This document shows, piece by piece, positions 17,554 to 27,930 of a DNA stretch of 64,000 nt; within the stretch, counting starts at the first letter, position 1, and every line of letters begins with the position of its first letter. Source of the stretch: Geopsychrobacter electrodiphilus DSM 16401. GTDB lineage: Bacteria; Desulfobacterota; Desulfuromonadia; Desulfuromonadales; Geopsychrobacteraceae. The stretch lies in assembly GCF_000384395.1 (NCBI RefSeq), contig NZ_ARWE01000001.1:2578501-2642500 (forward strand). Direction: 5' to 3'. The position numbers and the translations under genes are program-made. The notes under the pieces were generated by a model, which had not been told where the DNA came from, did no database searches, and worked only from the letters and a program-made list of their open reading frames with translations.

Positions 17554-18321
17554 TCAAGGATCGGCAGGACTCAATGTTTGCTGCAGAAAACGTTGTGATT
17601 TGGGAACTCGCGGAAGGATCAATTGAAGCACCAGGTTCATCATTGCCGCCCCATCTCTCAACGTTCTGCCCCCAAATTGAAACCCCGCAAAGAGATCAAT
17701 GGGCGTTTGCAATGCACGCGAAAGACTCCCGAGGGTTCCGACCCCAACTTCAAGCTGTGAAGCGCCTGCAGCACAAGAGCGACAGAGGCTTCCTCCTCGA
17801 AGAGGATCGAACGCGATCAAAGCCTCCTCGAATCGAACAAAACATTCACTGCAATGAAGGAGGTGGGGAATATAGCCAAGATGCTTGACGAGTCGGATTT
17901 CAAATAGAAGTCTGGCCAGTTGAGTGCCACCACCGTCTGCAAGAAAATCGAGACAGCCCGCCATCAAACTAAAGATATCCGGCTGCGGATCTCCTTCCTG
18001 AAGCAGCATCTCGATTAACTCAACACAATAACTCGCCAGGGCCAGTTGCGGCAAAGATTGACGTAACCCGCGGCGTGCGTCAATCAAGTCGGCGTCCAGC
18101 AACGTCAACAGGTCACCAAGACCTGCCTGCCAGCGAATTTCGATTTGAGTGAACGGTTCTAGAGCTGGGCCAAAGCGCTTCACACTTTTGCGCCCACCAC
18201 GTGCGTACCCTCGCAACAGCCCGTGTGTCGGGGACAGAAAAGAAACTACCAAGTCCGCTTCCCCATAATTGATCTGCCGCAACATAATCGCAGGGCTATT
18301 GTGTGGCACACGCCGCACCAT
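17554..18321 (-). CDS. recO: DNA repair protein RecO
   Basis: 255 residues. The N-terminal OB fold includes YGEADLVVSFLSPTHGLLRGYARGGRKS (about residues 18-45, quoted in two parts by its key GEAD and ARGGRKS), and a zinc-finger CSECF...CRSC lies about residues 150-185. RecO works with RecF and RecR to load RecA at single-strand gaps coated with SSB. The four cysteines place it with the zinc-binding RecO form. It begins 13 bases after mgtE ends and may be co-transcribed with it. Confidence 0.93.
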   Translation of the reverse strand: MVRRVPHNSPAIMLRQINYGEADLVVSFLSPTHGLLRGYARGGRKSVKRFGPALEPFTQIEIRWQAGLGDLLTLLDADLIDARRGLRQSLPQLALASYCVELIEMLLQEGDPQPDIFSLMAGCLDFLADGGGTQLARLLFEIRLVKHLGYIPHLLHCSECFVRFEEALIAFDPLRGGSLCRSCAAGASQLEVGVGTLGSLSRALQTPIDLFAGFQFGGRTLRDGAAMMNLVLQLILPRVPKSQRFLQQTLSPADP

Positions 18322-18334
18322 CCAACCTCCCGGG

Positions 18335-19693
18335 TTAGGTTAGATGTACGAGGAAAAAAGTAGCCGTTGAAAAATAGATTAAGATCCCGGTTATATCATT
18401 GACTGTTTGAACAAAGGGACTGGCTGCGATCGCGGGGTCAATACCGACTTTTTTGAAAAAAGAGGCAGCTAAAACACCCATGCAAGCAGCAACAGAGATA
18501 GCAACGGCCATAGCAACGCCAACAACAAGGCCCAGGTACAGATTATGGTGCCAAACATAAGCAACCGCGGCAATGGTCATGCCACAGATGGAGCCCATAA
18601 TTAAGCCGACTCTTAGCTCCCTGAAAAAAATCTTGCGCAACATGGAAAAATCGATCCGCCCGGTGGCGAAGCCGCGCACCACGATCGTCGAAGTCTGACC
18701 GCCGACGTTCCCTCCCATCCCGGTAATAACAGGGATGAATGATATGAGCGAGATCGCCTGCTCAAGCGTGGCCCTAAAAACCCACATCAGAAACCCGGTC
18801 AGAACCCCGCCACAGAGGGTCGTCAGTAACCAGGGCAATCGCAATCTGGCAACCTGAAAAGCCTTATTGCCATACATGAGTTCTTCCTGGCTGGTACCGG
18901 CCATCCTGAAAATATCTTCGTTGGCCTCTTCACGCATAACATCGATGACGTCATCGACAGTGACTATTCCCATCAGTTTGCCGATTTCATCGACGACCGG
19001 AATGCCGAGAATATTGTATTTAGCGACCAGCCCGGCAACCTCTTCCTGATCCATATCGGTCCGAACCCTGATAACATCGGTCGTCATGATATCTTTCAAA
19101 CAGGTCGAAGGGGGAACTGTCAGTAACTGGCGTAAAGAGAGGACTCCAACCAGATGATTATGCTCATCGGTGACGTAAACATAGAAGACCATCTCAAACT
19201 CTTCAGCACCCTGCAGGGCGTCTATCGCCTGACTTACGCTAAGATTTTGATCGAGAGAGAAAACATCGGTCGACATGATACCACCGGCCGTATCTTCATC
19301 ATAACCAAGCAATTGTTCTATATCATCTGAATGCTCGCTTTGCAGGGCTGACAGAATTTCCTCGGCCAACTCATCAGGCATATTCCGTAATAATTCTACG
19401 ATATCGTCATCCGCCATCTCTTGCAAAATGGCAATAATGGTCTCACGATCTATTTTTTCAAGTAGATGCGCACCCTCTGACCAGTCGAGTTCAGAAAGAA
19501 CATCGGCGGCACGCGACTTATCAGAAATCAGGCTAAGAAGTAAAGTTTGATCTTTGAGGTCAAGATAGAGAAAGAGATGAGCGATATCTGCAGGATGAAT
19601 CTTAGCCAAGGCCTTGCGCAGATTAGGGGTGGCACCACGACGCAAAAGCTTTCGTACCGACCCGAGAAGAACCTGCATTCTCTGTTCCTGCAT
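18335..19693 (-). CDS. mgtE: Magnesium transporter MgtE
   Basis: 452 residues. An N-terminal superhelical domain (about 1-130) has the LRKALAKIHPADIAHLF motif; a CBS pair (about 130-255) follows, with GGIMSTDVF and DDVIDVMREE; then five membrane segments (about 280-452) include GGNVGGQ at the ion pore and a terminal FSTATFFL. The cytosolic domains bind Mg2+ and close the channel. The ATG at 19693 has GGAGG five bases upstream; a TTG 18 bases further up is less likely. The gene follows the rplQ terminator. I see no M-box-sized leader. Confidence 0.95.
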   Translation of the reverse strand: MQEQRMQVLLGSVRKLLRRGATPNLRKALAKIHPADIAHLFLYLDLKDQTLLLSLISDKSRAADVLSELDWSEGAHLLEKIDRETIIAILQEMADDDIVELLRNMPDELAEEILSALQSEHSDDIEQLLGYDEDTAGGIMSTDVFSLDQNLSVSQAIDALQGAEEFEMVFYVYVTDEHNHLVGVLSLRQLLTVPPSTCLKDIMTTDVIRVRTDMDQEEVAGLVAKYNILGIPVVDEIGKLMGIVTVDDVIDVMREEANEDIFRMAGTSQEELMYGNKAFQVARLRLPWLLTTLCGGVLTGFLMWVFRATLEQAISLISFIPVITGMGGNVGGQTSTIVVRGFATGRIDFSMLRKIFFRELRVGLIMGSICGMTIAAVAYVWHHNLYLGLVVGVAMAVAISVAACMGVLAASFFKKVGIDPAIAASPFVQTVNDITGILIYFSTATFFLVHLT

Positions 19694-19787
19694 GAAAACC
19701 TCCATAGTCAATTAAAGACGATCTAACCGGTATTTTTATGAGGTTGGGATGTCCCCCGCACAAAACCTTACACCGCGTACGCGAAAT

Positions 19788-19834
19788 TTAAAAACAAAAC
19801 AAAACGGGACAGAGAACTTTCGCTCCCTGTCCCG
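19788..19834 (-). terminator. Strong intrinsic terminator of the ribosomal supercluster (after rplQ)
   Basis: CGGGACAG/CTGTCCCG (19805-19812, 19827-19834) with further AG/CT pairs inside forms a GC-rich stem. On the minus strand it runs straight into TTTTGTTTTGTTTTT. This marks the end of the alpha operon, 28 bases after the rplQ stop. Confidence 0.92.
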
Positions 19835-19861
19835 CCTGGAATATTTCTATGCGAGGAGCTA

Positions 19862-20353
19862 TCAGCCTTCTGCTTTTTCCTCTTCGGATGAGACCTCGGC
19901 CGTCAGTTCAACATCTTTTTCAACGACAGGAGCGACATCAGCAGCTAATTTGGGTTGGTCTATTTTTGTCACAGCCTTTTTAGGCTTTAACGTCAACTCC
20001 GCCTCAACCAATTCAATAATCGACATGGGCGCATTATCACCCACGCGAGGATTGAGACGCATAATACGCGTATAGCCACCTTCTCGTTCCTGATAGCGAG
20101 GTGCAATCGTATCGAACAACTTAGCAACAATCTTTCGGTCATGAATGACCTTAAGAACCTGACGACGAGAATTTAAATCACCGCGCTTGGCCAGGGTAAT
20201 CATCCGCTCAGCGATACGACGAAGCTCTTTCGCGCGAGTAACTGTCGTCGACAGTTTCTCAAACTCAAACAGGGAAGTCATCATATTGGCCATCATGTGC
20301 GCGCGATGCGACGGGCCACGCCCAAGACGTCTACCAATTTTATTGTGACGCAT
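19862..20353 (-). CDS. rplQ: 50S ribosomal protein L17
   Basis: 163 residues. The first ~115 are the L17 core ([20 protein letters not shown] at the start, [20 protein letters not shown] later). The remaining ~45 are an acidic, Ala/Glu/Lys-rich tail absent from the shorter E. coli protein and common in this group. L17 sits near the exit tunnel of the large subunit. Last gene of the alpha operon, 35 bases after rpoA and directly before a strong terminator. Confidence 0.97.
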   Translation of the reverse strand: MRHNKIGRRLGRGPSHRAHMMANMMTSLFEFEKLSTTVTRAKELRRIAERMITLAKRGDLNSRRQVLKVIHDRKIVAKLFDTIAPRYQEREGGYTRIMRLNPRVGDNAPMSIIELVEAELTLKPKKAVTKIDQPKLAADVAPVVEKDVELTAEVSSEEEKAEG

Positions 20354-20388
20354 TACGTTTATCCTTTCGTAACTTCACAGAGGGACGA

Positions 20389-21405
20389 TTATTCTTCGTC
20401 CTGACCCTGTTGGATCAATTTTAAATATTCAGGATCTGGAAAACCATCGGTCTTCATTCCAAGAGTCAGTCCCATCTCGGAAAGAATATCTTTGATCTCA
20501 TTAAGGGACTTGCGACCGAAGTTCTGAGTCTTGAGCATCTCAGCTTCGGACCGCTGAACCAACTCGCCAATCATATTGATTTGGGCATTTTTCAGACAGT
20601 TGGCGCTACGGACTGAAAGCTCGAGTTCTTCAACTGAGCGATAAAGATTCTCGTTGATACGGCTACTGACTTCATCAGTTTCAACGATCTGTGGCTCATC
20701 TGATTCGTCAAAATTAATAAAAACCTGTAATTGCTCTTTAAGAATTTTGGAGGCATACGCTACAGCGTCATCTGGACGTACGCTCGCATCAGTATAAACC
20801 TCAAGCGTCAGTTTGTCATAGTCTGTCATCTGACCAACACGAGCGTTCGAAACGGTATAGTTGACCTTATTAATCGGGGTAAAGATTGCGTCAATAGCAA
20901 TCGTACCTACCGGTGAGTCTTCAACACGGTTCCGTTCAGAAGGAACGTAGCCCTTACCCATTGCGGCGGTCATATCTATTTCAAGATCCGCTTCTTTGTC
21001 ACAGGTTGCAATGTGATGGTCGGGATTCAAGATTTCGACATTACCATCAGTGATGATGTCGCCTGCCTTAACGGTACCCGCACCCTTTTTTACAATACGA
21101 ATATTGCGAGGGTCATGGCCATGTAAACGAACCTTTACCCCTTTGAGGTTCAAAAGGATATCTGTGACATCTTCAGTCACACCAGCAACACTTGAAAATT
21201 CATGTTGTACGTCTTTGATACGCATCGAGGTTATGGCTGCTCCCTGTAGGGATGAGAGCAGAACCCTGCGAAGAGAATTCCCAAGGGTGGTTCCAAAACC
21301 ACGCTCAAGAGGCTCAGCAACAAACTTACCGTACGAATCAGTCAGCGTATCTGCATCGATCTGCAACCGCGAGGGTTTGATCAGATCTCTCCAGTTTTTA
21401 TACAT
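20389..21405 (-). CDS. rpoA: DNA-directed RNA polymerase subunit alpha
   Basis: 338 residues. The N-terminal dimerisation domain (about 1-235) contains [20 protein letters not shown], and the C-terminal domain (about 255-325) contains [14 protein letters not shown] and [15 protein letters not shown], which bind UP elements and activators. The dimer scaffolds assembly of beta (43458) and beta prime (39215) encoded in the same window. It lies 42 bases after rpsD in the alpha operon. Confidence 0.98.
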   Translation of the reverse strand: MYKNWRDLIKPSRLQIDADTLTDSYGKFVAEPLERGFGTTLGNSLRRVLLSSLQGAAITSMRIKDVQHEFSSVAGVTEDVTDILLNLKGVKVRLHGHDPRNIRIVKKGAGTVKAGDIITDGNVEILNPDHHIATCDKEADLEIDMTAAMGKGYVPSERNRVEDSPVGTIAIDAIFTPINKVNYTVSNARVGQMTDYDKLTLEVYTDASVRPDDAVAYASKILKEQLQVFINFDESDEPQIVETDEVSSRINENLYRSVEELELSVRSANCLKNAQINMIGELVQRSEAEMLKTQNFGRKSLNEIKDILSEMGLTLGMKTDGFPDPEYLKLIQQGQDEE

Positions 21406-21447
21406 AATGGTGCACTCCCTCGCAAAACAACAGGATAAGACAGACTG

Positions 21448-22077
21448 TTATTTCGAATACAGTTCGACTATCAGTTGTTCCTGGAATTCAGGCGTGGTCA
21501 ACTCGTCACGAACCGGCAGAGCCTTAATGGTACCCTTGAATTTTTCACGATCAAGTTCAACCCAAGAAGGAACACCACGGCGCATGACACTGTCGAGCGC
21601 TTCGTTGAAAGTAACAATTTCGCGACTCTTCTCACGCAGTTCGACAACATCCCCGGGACGCACAAGGTAGGAAGGGATATTAACTTTACTGCCGTTAACA
21701 TGGAAATGACCATGACGAACGAGCGTACGTGCCTGTGAGCGCGAAACAGAAAAACCGAGACGATAAGCTATGCTGTCAAGTCGACGTTCCAGGAGAACCA
21801 GCAGGTTTTCCCCGGTAACACCTTTCATACGATCGGCCTTAGCGAAGTAAAGACGGAATTGTTTCTCCTGCAGACCATAAGTCCGCTTAACCTTTTGCTT
21901 CTCGCGTAACTGCAGACCGTACTCAGTAACCTTGGTACGACGTTGTCCATGTTGCCCTGGGGCATAATTACGACGCTCAATAGCACATTTATCTGTATAG
22001 CACCGGTCCCCCTTAAGGAACAGCTTAGCGCTTTCTCTTCTGCACTGACGACAGACAGCTCCGGAATACCTAGCCAA
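21448..22077 (-). CDS. rpsD: 30S ribosomal protein S4
   Basis: 209 residues with an N-terminal segment rich in cysteines ([23 protein letters not shown] in two blocks) that fits the zinc-binding S4 form, and an S4 RNA-binding domain (about 97-160, [15 protein letters not shown]). S4 is a primary 16S binder and, in E. coli, the translational repressor of the alpha operon. No E. coli-type alpha-operon pseudoknot could be confirmed by eye upstream of rpsM. 18 bases after rpsK. Confidence 0.97.
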   Translation of the reverse strand: MARYSGAVCRQCRRESAKLFLKGDRCYTDKCAIERRNYAPGQHGQRRTKVTEYGLQLREKQKVKRTYGLQEKQFRLYFAKADRMKGVTGENLLVLLERRLDSIAYRLGFSVSRSQARTLVRHGHFHVNGSKVNIPSYLVRPGDVVELREKSREIVTFNEALDSVMRRGVPSWVELDREKFKGTIKALPVRDELTTPEFQEQLIVELYSK

Positions 22078-22095
22078 CTTCTTCCTCCTTACCGC

Positions 22096-22491
22096 TTAAA
22101 CGCGACGACGTTTCGGCGGACGACAACCGTTATGGGGAATGGGTGTTACATCTTTAATCATTGTCACAGTCAGACCCGCCAGCGAAAGAGCACGTAGGGC
22201 AGACTCACGTCCGCTCCCGGGTCCCTTCACATAGGCCTCGACCGTTCTCATCCCATGCTCCTTTGCTTTAATGGCGGCATCTTCAGCAGCCATCTGCGCA
22301 GCAAAAGGGGTACTCTTACGCGACCCCTTGAAGCCCTTAGCACCCGATGTAGACCAGGCAATTACATTCCCGGCAGGATCACAGATTGTAACAATAGTAT
22401 TGTTGAAGGTAGACTGAATATGTACGACACCGCGTGCAATATTCTTTTTCTCAACCTTCTTCCTGACAACTTTTTTACCTGACTTAGCCAT
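22096..22491 (-). CDS. rpsK: 30S ribosomal protein S11
   Basis: 131 residues with the conserved core [16 protein letters not shown] and the basic C-terminus ending [12 protein letters not shown]11 lies in the platform of the small subunit and contacts mRNA near the E site. It is 12 bases after rpsM and 18 before rpsD, in the usual alpha-operon order. Confidence 0.98.
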   Translation of the reverse strand: MAKSGKKVVRKKVEKKNIARGVVHIQSTFNNTIVTICDPAGNVIAWSTSGAKGFKGSRKSTPFAAQMAAEDAAIKAKEHGMRTVEAYVKGPGSGRESALRALSLAGLTVTMIKDVTPIPHNGCRPPKRRRV

Positions 22492-22503
22492 GGTAGCTCC
22501 CGC

Positions 22504-22872
22504 TTACTTTTTCTTGCCGGCAACGGTCTTTTTAGGACCTTTACAAGTCCGGGCATTTGTCTTGGTCTTCTGACCGCGACAAGGTAGCCCTTTACGATGG
22601 CGTAGGCCGCGATAGCAACCGAGATCCATCAACCGTTTGATATTCATGGTGACCTCACGACGAAGGTCGCCCTCAACTTGGTAATCCACATTCATGATCT
22701 CACGAATTTTCGCTAATTCAGCTTCCGTCAAATCATCAGTGCGGGTATTCAGATCTACGCCAGCAGACGCAAGAATCTTTTGCGAAGAAGTGCGTCCAAT
22801 CCCATACACATAGGTCATAGCCACTTCAATACGCTTGTTACGCGGTAAATCGACTCCAGCAATACGTGCCAA
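22504..22872 (-). CDS. rpsM: 30S ribosomal protein S13
   Basis: 122 residues, starting [20 protein letters not shown], with the helix-two-turn-helix region and the basic tail [20 protein letters not shown] that reaches the P-site tRNA. It forms bridge B1 to L5, whose gene is at 28563. First protein of the alpha operon, 19 bases after rpmJ. Confidence 0.98.
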   Translation of the reverse strand: MARIAGVDLPRNKRIEVAMTYVYGIGRTSSQKILASAGVDLNTRTDDLTEAELAKIREIMNVDYQVEGDLRREVTMNIKRLMDLGCYRGLRHRKGLPCRGQKTKTNARTCKGPKKTVAGKKK

Positions 22873-22891
22873 TGTCCTGTCCTCCTAGGGT

Positions 22892-23005
22892 CTAACCCTG
22901 TCTTTGCTTATGCTTAGGATTTTCGCAGATAATGCGCACAATCCCTTTACGCTTAACAACTTTACATTTATCACATATTTCTTTAACCGAAGATCTAACC
23001 TTCAT
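22892..23005 (-). CDS. rpmJ: 50S ribosomal protein L36
   Basis: 37 codons: starts [20 protein letters not shown] and ends [10 protein letters not shown]. Cys11, Cys14, Cys27 and His32 form the zinc site, so this is the zinc-containing form rather than the zinc-free paralogue. It lies between map (71 bases) and rpsM (19 bases). infA, which often sits between map and rpmJ, is missing here because the gap is too short to hold it. Confidence 0.96.
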   Translation of the reverse strand: MKVRSSVKEICDKCKVVKRKGIVRIICENPKHKQRQG

Positions 23006-23076
23006 CCTGTGATCCTTTTCTCTGTTACAATCATTTCAATCTTTAATTGGCAGATAAAAATGTGAAGTAGCCAAAA

Positions 23077-23823
23077 TTAAAGTTTAGTCAATATTTCCGG
23101 CCCGTTATCAGTTATAGCAACCGTGTGCTCGAAATGTGCCGATATCCCACCATCAATCGTGACAGCCGTCCACCCGTCTTCTAGAACCTTAACAGATGGA
23201 GATCCAAAGTTGACCATCGGCTCAATCGCCAGAGTCATTCCTGGCTTCAGTTGCGGACCTCGTCCCGCAGGCCCATAGTTCGGGACCTGTGGATCTTCAT
23301 GCAGTGCGCGACCAATACCGTGCCCTACAAATTCCCTGACGATGCCATAACCCTTAGCCTCTGCACAAGACTGCACCGCATGGGAGATATCCGAAAGCCG
23401 TCCACCGGGAAGAGCGGCAGCAATCCCGTCTTTGAGGGATTGCTTTGTTACATCTAGAAGATTCTGCCTCTCCCCATTGATCTTGCCTACCGCGAAAGTA
23501 TAAGCAGAGTCTCCATAAAATCCTTCGTAAATTAAACCAAAATCTATACTAATAATATCACCCGTTACCAAGGGGATAGAGTTGGGAAAACCGTGAACCA
23601 CCTGATCATTAGGTGAAGCACAAATGGTAAACGGAAAGCCACCATACCCCTTGAAAGCAGGGATAGCCCTTCTCTTCAGACATTGTTCCTCGGCAATACG
23701 ATCAAGTTCCAGGGTCGTCACGCCTGGCGCAATTCTTTCCCCTAACAGTTCCAAAACTTCAGCGACCATTCGACCAGAGTTTCTCATCCGCTCCAATTCA
23801 GCCGAAGTCTTTACGACTATCAT
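23077..23823 (-). CDS. map: Type I methionine aminopeptidase
   Basis: 248 residues. All five metal ligands are visible: Asp94, Asp105, His168, Glu201 and Glu232, plus the substrate His77. It removes the initiator methionine after deformylation. No N-terminal zinc-finger extension, so the short bacterial class Ia form. It begins one base after the adk stop and is part of the spc operon, linking protein maturation to ribosome synthesis. Confidence 0.97.
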   Translation of the reverse strand: MIVVKTSAELERMRNSGRMVAEVLELLGERIAPGVTTLELDRIAEEQCLKRRAIPAFKGYGGFPFTICASPNDQVVHGFPNSIPLVTGDIISIDFGLIYEGFYGDSAYTFAVGKINGERQNLLDVTKQSLKDGIAAALPGGRLSDISHAVQSCAEAKGYGIVREFVGHGIGRALHEDPQVPNYGPAGRGPQLKPGMTLAIEPMVNFGSPSVKVLEDGWTAVTIDGGISAHFEHTVAITDNGPEILTKL

Positions 23824-23824
23824 G

Positions 23825-24472
23825 CTAAATTGCCTGCAAGATGTCGAGAATCTGACCTTGAACGCTATCGATTGAAGCCATCCCGTCTACCGTCTTCAAC
23901 AGCCCGTTCTTGCGGTAATAGTCTTCAAGAGGCGCAGTCTGCATATGGTAGACTTCCATCCGATTCCTGATGGTATCTTCCTTGTCATCTTCTCGTTGAA
24001 CTAATTCACCGCCACAACTGTTGCACACATTGGCAACAGCAGGCGGATCGAACCGAATATGGAAGCCCAGTGAACAATCGCGGCAAGTGCGGCGACCTGT
24101 TAAACGCTCAACCAAAGAGTCAGTATCAACCTGCAAAGAAACCACCACGTCAAGTTTTCTACCTAATCCCACCAATACTCCGGTTAAAGAGTCGGCCTGG
24201 GGAAGAGTTCGCGGGAATCCGTCAAGAATAAAGCCATTAGAACAATCTTCAAGTTGAAGACGTTCGCGCACTATCCCAACAACCACTTCGTCGGTCACCA
24301 GAGCTCCCGAATCCATGAATGCTTTAGCCCTAAGACCCATAGGGGTCGATTCTCGCACAGCAGCACGCAACATCTCGCCAGTAGAGATTTGTGGGATTCC
24401 AAAATTCTCGACAAGCCGAGCAGCCTGCGTACCCTTCCCTGCTCCCGGAGGTCCTAGCAAAACCATATTCAT
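23825..24472 (-). CDS. adk: Adenylate kinase
   Basis: 215 residues. The P-loop is GPPGAGKGT (7-15) and the NMP-binding region contains STGEMLRAAV. The LID domain carries four cysteines, Cys130, Cys133, Cys150 and Cys153, so this is a zinc-LID adenylate kinase, as in many Gram-positives and deltaproteobacteria but unlike E. coli. It interconverts ATP+AMP and 2 ADP. Seventeen bases after secY and one before map. Confidence 0.97.
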   Translation of the reverse strand: MNMVLLGPPGAGKGTQAARLVENFGIPQISTGEMLRAAVRESTPMGLRAKAFMDSGALVTDEVVVGIVRERLQLEDCSNGFILDGFPRTLPQADSLTGVLVGLGRKLDVVVSLQVDTDSLVERLTGRRTCRDCSLGFHIRFDPPAVANVCNSCGGELVQREDDKEDTIRNRMEVYHMQTAPLEDYYRKNGLLKTVDGMASIDSVQGQILDILQAI

Positions 24473-24489
24473 CGTAAAAAGATCCTCAA

Positions 24490-25800
24490 TCAGCCGTGCC
24501 GACCCTTGAGAGACACGCCTTTCATAAAACCTTCATATGAACGTGAAATCAAATGAGCCTCAATCTGCGAAGCCGTATCTAATCCGACACCTACAACAAT
24601 CAACAGAGAAGTCCCCCCAAAAAAGAATGGGACATTAAACTTACTAATCAAGAGTGTGGGCAACACGCAAACGACAGAAACATAGACAGCCCCAGCAAAA
24701 GTCAGCCGCCCAAGGACCATATCAAGGTAATCTGACGTTTCCTTCCCAGGCCTTACCCCGGGGATAAAGCCACCCTGGCTCTTAACATTTTCGGCTACAC
24801 TGACCGGGTTAAAGGTCACAGCCGTGTAGAAGTAGCAAAAGAAGACAATAAACGCAACATAAAAAAGCGTATAGATCCAGTGCCCGGGTGTCATAACCGC
24901 GGCCACAGATTGCACCCAAGGAACATTAATCAGATTCGCCACTGTAGCAGGAAACATAATAATTGAACTTGCGAAAATCGGGGGGATAACACCGCTCATA
25001 TTAATCTTCAGCGGTAGATGGCTGGCCTGCCCTCCCATATTACGCATACCGACAACGCGTTTAGCATAGTGAATCGGAACTCGACGCTGGGCACGTTCCA
25101 TAAACACGATGGCTGCAACAACAGCAAGCATGAGAATCAGAATGAATAGCATTACTGCCGGCGTCATTGCGCCCGTATCCATTAGACGAAGAGAGTTTAC
25201 GATTGCAGCAGGAGTTCCAGCTATAATCCCAGCAAAGATGATCAATGAGATCCCGTTACCAATGCCCCGCTCGGTTACCTGCTCTCCCAACCACATAATA
25301 AAAGCAGTACCTGCGGTCAAAGTCAGAATGGTCATGAGAACAAAACCTGTACCGGGGTTCGGCACAACCAATTCTCCTGCCGGACCTGTCATAGTCTGCA
25401 GACCAACAGCAATACCCGCACCCTGGATAACTGCCAATGCAATCGTTCCATAGCGAGTGTACTGGGTTATCTTGCGCTTGCCAGCCTCTCCCTCCTTCGA
25501 AAGCTTCTCAATCGGTTCAAACACGACAGTCAGAAGTTGAAGGATAATCGAGGAACTAATGTAAGGCATTATGCCAAGGGCAAAAACAGTCATGCGCTGT
25601 AAAGCGCCACCGGTAAAGGCACTCACCATCCCAAGTAAAGTACCCTCAGTCCCCTCAAAAAACTTAGCAAGAACCTGAGCGTCAATGCCAGGAGTCGGCA
25701 CATGACACCCGACACGATAGACGGCAAGCATACCCAAGGTAAAGAGGATGCGGCGCCGCAGTTCAGGAATGGCGACGATATTCTGCAGCGTTGTCCACAC
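24490..25800 (-). CDS. secY: Protein translocase subunit SecY
   Basis: 436 residues with ten membrane segments, the plug helix near residues 60-75, and the conserved cytosolic loops QRRVPIHYAKRVVG and GFIPGVRPG that bind SecA or the ribosome. SecYEG is the main protein-export channel; secE is encoded at 50708. It starts one base after rplO ends, the standard spc-operon coupling. Confidence 0.98.
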   Translation of the reverse strand: MWTTLQNIVAIPELRRRILFTLGMLAVYRVGCHVPTPGIDAQVLAKFFEGTEGTLLGMVSAFTGGALQRMTVFALGIMPYISSSIILQLLTVVFEPIEKLSKEGEAGKRKITQYTRYGTIALAVIQGAGIAVGLQTMTGPAGELVVPNPGTGFVLMTILTLTAGTAFIMWLGEQVTERGIGNGISLIIFAGIIAGTPAAIVNSLRLMDTGAMTPAVMLFILILMLAVVAAIVFMERAQRRVPIHYAKRVVGMRNMGGQASHLPLKINMSGVIPPIFASSIIMFPATVANLINVPWVQSVAAVMTPGHWIYTLFYVAFIVFFCYFYTAVTFNPVSVAENVKSQGGFIPGVRPGKETSDYLDMVLGRLTFAGAVYVSVVCVLPTLLISKFNVPFFFGGTSLLIVVGVGLDTASQIEAHLISRSYEGFMKGVSLKGRHG

Positions 25801-25801
25801 G

Positions 25802-26242
25802 TTAAATCACCTCAACCTTGCCGCCAATTGCTTCAATCTTGGCAACGGCCGCTTTGCTGAATTTATGAGCTTGAACTGTCAAAGCTTTGGTTAAGTCTCC
25901 AGAAGCCAGAATCTTGACACCATCATTAAGCTTTCCAACTAACCCCACACTCGAGAAAGCTTCAAGACCAACCGTACTCCCTGCATCAAATACTTCAAGG
26001 TCTTCAAGATTGACCAAAGTATATTCCTTGCGAGTCAGTGGAGTAAATCCACGCTTTGGCAACCGGCGCTGTAATGGCATCTGGCCACCCTCGAAGCCGG
26101 GCTTAATACTGCCACCGCTGCGCGCCTTTTGACCTTTGTGACCTTTACCTGACGTTTTACCGGTTCCAGAGCCTGGACCGCGTCCGATACGTTTTCTATT
26201 TTTTGTTGAACCGGGAGCCGGTTGCAGATTACTCAGATCCAT
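25802..26242 (-). CDS. rplO: 50S ribosomal protein L15
   Basis: 146 residues. The N-terminal glycine/arginine/lysine-rich extension ([20 protein letters not shown]) threads into 23S rRNA, and a globular domain follows. It is 20 bases after rpmD and one base before secY. Confidence 0.98.
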   Translation of the reverse strand: MDLSNLQPAPGSTKNRKRIGRGPGSGTGKTSGKGHKGQKARSGGSIKPGFEGGQMPLQRRLPKRGFTPLTRKEYTLVNLEDLEVFDAGSTVGLEAFSSVGLVGKLNDGVKILASGDLTKALTVQAHKFSKAAVAKIEAIGGKVEVI

Positions 26243-26262
26243 CGTGTAGTCCTCTACGAAAA

Positions 26263-26442
26263 TCAGTCTTCAACGACAACCATATGCTCAACCTTACGAA
26301 TCATTCCACGAATCTCAGGAGTGTCCTTAAGGCAAACAGTCTGTTGCAGTTTATTAAGGCCAAGCCCTTTGAGCACCTTGCCGAAATAGGCAGCGCGTCC
26401 AATTGGACTTTTCTTCAGGGTCACTTTTACTTCAGCCGACAT
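26263..26442 (-). CDS. rpmD: 50S ribosomal protein L30
   Basis: 59 codons, starting [20 protein letters not shown] and ending EHMVVVED. The short ferredoxin-like bacterial L30 is complete. It lies between rpsE (35 bases) and rplO (20 bases), the spc-operon position. A GGAGAC site precedes the ATG at 26442. Confidence 0.95.
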   Translation of the reverse strand: MSAEVKVTLKKSPIGRAAYFGKVLKGLGLNKLQQTVCLKDTPEIRGMIRKVEHMVVVED

Positions 26443-26477
26443 GGCCAGTCTCCTTGTAATTCACCTAAAAGGCTGGC

Positions 26478-26963
26478 TCAGGACAGGCCACGGCGAGTTT
26501 TTATCTCTGCCGGGCTTCTGAGCATTTTCAGCGCATCAAAGGTCGCCTTGACAACGTTGTGTGGGTTATTTGAGCCCAGGCACTTGGTCAAGATGTTGTG
26601 AATACCGACAGCTTCAAGAACGGGGCGCACTGCTCCCCCGGCGATGACACCGGTACCGTCAGATGCAGGCTTAAGCAGTACTTTGCCAGCACCAAACTTG
26701 CCAAGCACATCATATGGAATAGTTGTACCTTCAAGCGGGACCTTGATCAAACTCTTGCGAGCCTGCTCTACTCCCTTACGAATAGCCTCGGGAACCTCTT
26801 TTGCTTTTCCGAGACCATAGCCGACACGCCCAGCTCCGTCACCGACAACCACCAGTGCGGAAAAGCTGAAGCGACGACCACCCTTAACGACCTTTGAATT
26901 TCGGTTGATATGAATCACCCGATCGGTCAATTCCATCTCATTCGGATCGATACGTTGCACCAT
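26478..26963 (-). CDS. rpsE: 30S ribosomal protein S5
   Basis: 161 residues. The double-stranded RNA-binding fold contains [19 protein letters not shown], and the C-terminal domain has [18 protein letters not shown]5 lines the mRNA entry site and supports decoding accuracy and helicase activity. Nine bases after rplR. Confidence 0.98.
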   Translation of the reverse strand: MVQRIDPNEMELTDRVIHINRNSKVVKGGRRFSFSALVVVGDGAGRVGYGLGKAKEVPEAIRKGVEQARKSLIKVPLEGTTIPYDVLGKFGAGKVLLKPASDGTGVIAGGAVRPVLEAVGIHNILTKCLGSNNPHNVVKATFDALKMLRSPAEIKTRRGLS

Positions 26964-26972
26964 CTTCTCCTC

Positions 26973-27341
26973 TTAGAGCTTCAAGCCGGCTTCGCGAGCA
27001 GCGTCAGCAAGAGCTTGCACGCGGCCCTGATACAAAAAGCCGTTACGGTCAAAAACAACAGTGTCGATATTCCGCGCCAAGGCTTGTTTCGCAATCGCGG
27101 TGCCAACCGCCTTAGCAGCTTCGACATTCCCTTTAAATTTTACAGAACTAGCTACATCTTTACTCAGAGTTGAAGCAGCCACTAACGTGTGCCCGCTGGT
27201 ATCTTCAATAATTTGAGCATAAATGTGCCCTGCACTACGGAAAACCGAAAGACGCGGACGCCCTGGAGTTCCTATTACTTTTTTTCGAACGCGCGCCTGG
27301 CGCTTAAGGCGTGCAAGTCTTCTGCTCTGCGCAATATCCAC
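26973..27341 (-). CDS. rplR: 50S ribosomal protein L18
   Basis: 122 residues with the basic N-terminus ([15 protein letters not shown]) and the core [19 protein letters not shown]18 binds 5S rRNA with L5. It follows rplF by 18 bases. Confidence 0.98.
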   Translation of the reverse strand: MDIAQSRRLARLKRQARVRKKVIGTPGRPRLSVFRSAGHIYAQIIEDTSGHTLVAASTLSKDVASSVKFKGNVEAAKAVGTAIAKQALARNIDTVVFDRNGFLYQGRVQALADAAREAGLKL

Positions 27342-27359
27342 GGCCGAACTCCTTATCTG

Positions 27360-27896
27360 TTACTTACCGGTCTTGCCGGCTTTGCGCAGGATGCGCTCCT
27401 CAGCGTATTTAACACCTTTACCCTTGTATGGCTCAGGCTTACGGAAGGAACGGATCTTGGCGGCCGCTGAACCGACCAATTGTTTATCAATACCTCTGAT
27501 AATAACTTTTGTCTGCTTCTCGACTTCAATTTCAATCCCGGCAGGCACTTCGTATACCACAGGATGCGAATAGCCAAGGCTTAAAGTTAATTTTGTACCG
27601 GTGATTTCAGCACGATAACCTACGCCGTTGATTTCAAGCACGCGAGTGAAACCCTCGCTGACGCCAACGACCATATTACTGATCAACGAACGGCTGAGCC
27701 CGTGAAGTGCACTATCAGTTTTACTATCCGAAGGACGAGTGACAATAACCTGATCCGCTTCGACAGCGACACAAACTCGTTCATGAAGCAGCTGCTTCAG
27801 GCTGCCCTTGACGCCCTGGACACTAATCTCGTTCCCGTTCATTGAAACCTTGACCCCAGCTGGGATAGTAACGGGAAGTTTTCCGATTCTTGACAT
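27360..27896 (-). CDS. rplF: 50S ribosomal protein L6
   Basis: 178 residues made of two similar alpha/beta halves; the C-terminal half contains the signature [14 protein letters not shown] that contacts the sarcin-ricin and stalk region. 34 bases after rpsH. Confidence 0.98.
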   Translation of the reverse strand: MSRIGKLPVTIPAGVKVSMNGNEISVQGVKGSLKQLLHERVCVAVEADQVIVTRPSDSKTDSALHGLSRSLISNMVVGVSEGFTRVLEINGVGYRAEITGTKLTLSLGYSHPVVYEVPAGIEIEVEKQTKVIIRGIDKQLVGSAAAKIRSFRKPEPYKGKGVKYAEERILRKAGKTGK

Positions 27897-27930
27897 GGTG
27901 AAGCTCCTTAACTTCTTTACTAGAATCTGC

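Noticed and set aside
19694-19787. Possible M-box magnesium riboswitch before mgtE
   Set aside because: The space between the rplQ terminator and mgtE is only about 110 bases, too short for an M-box, and no conserved core was seen.
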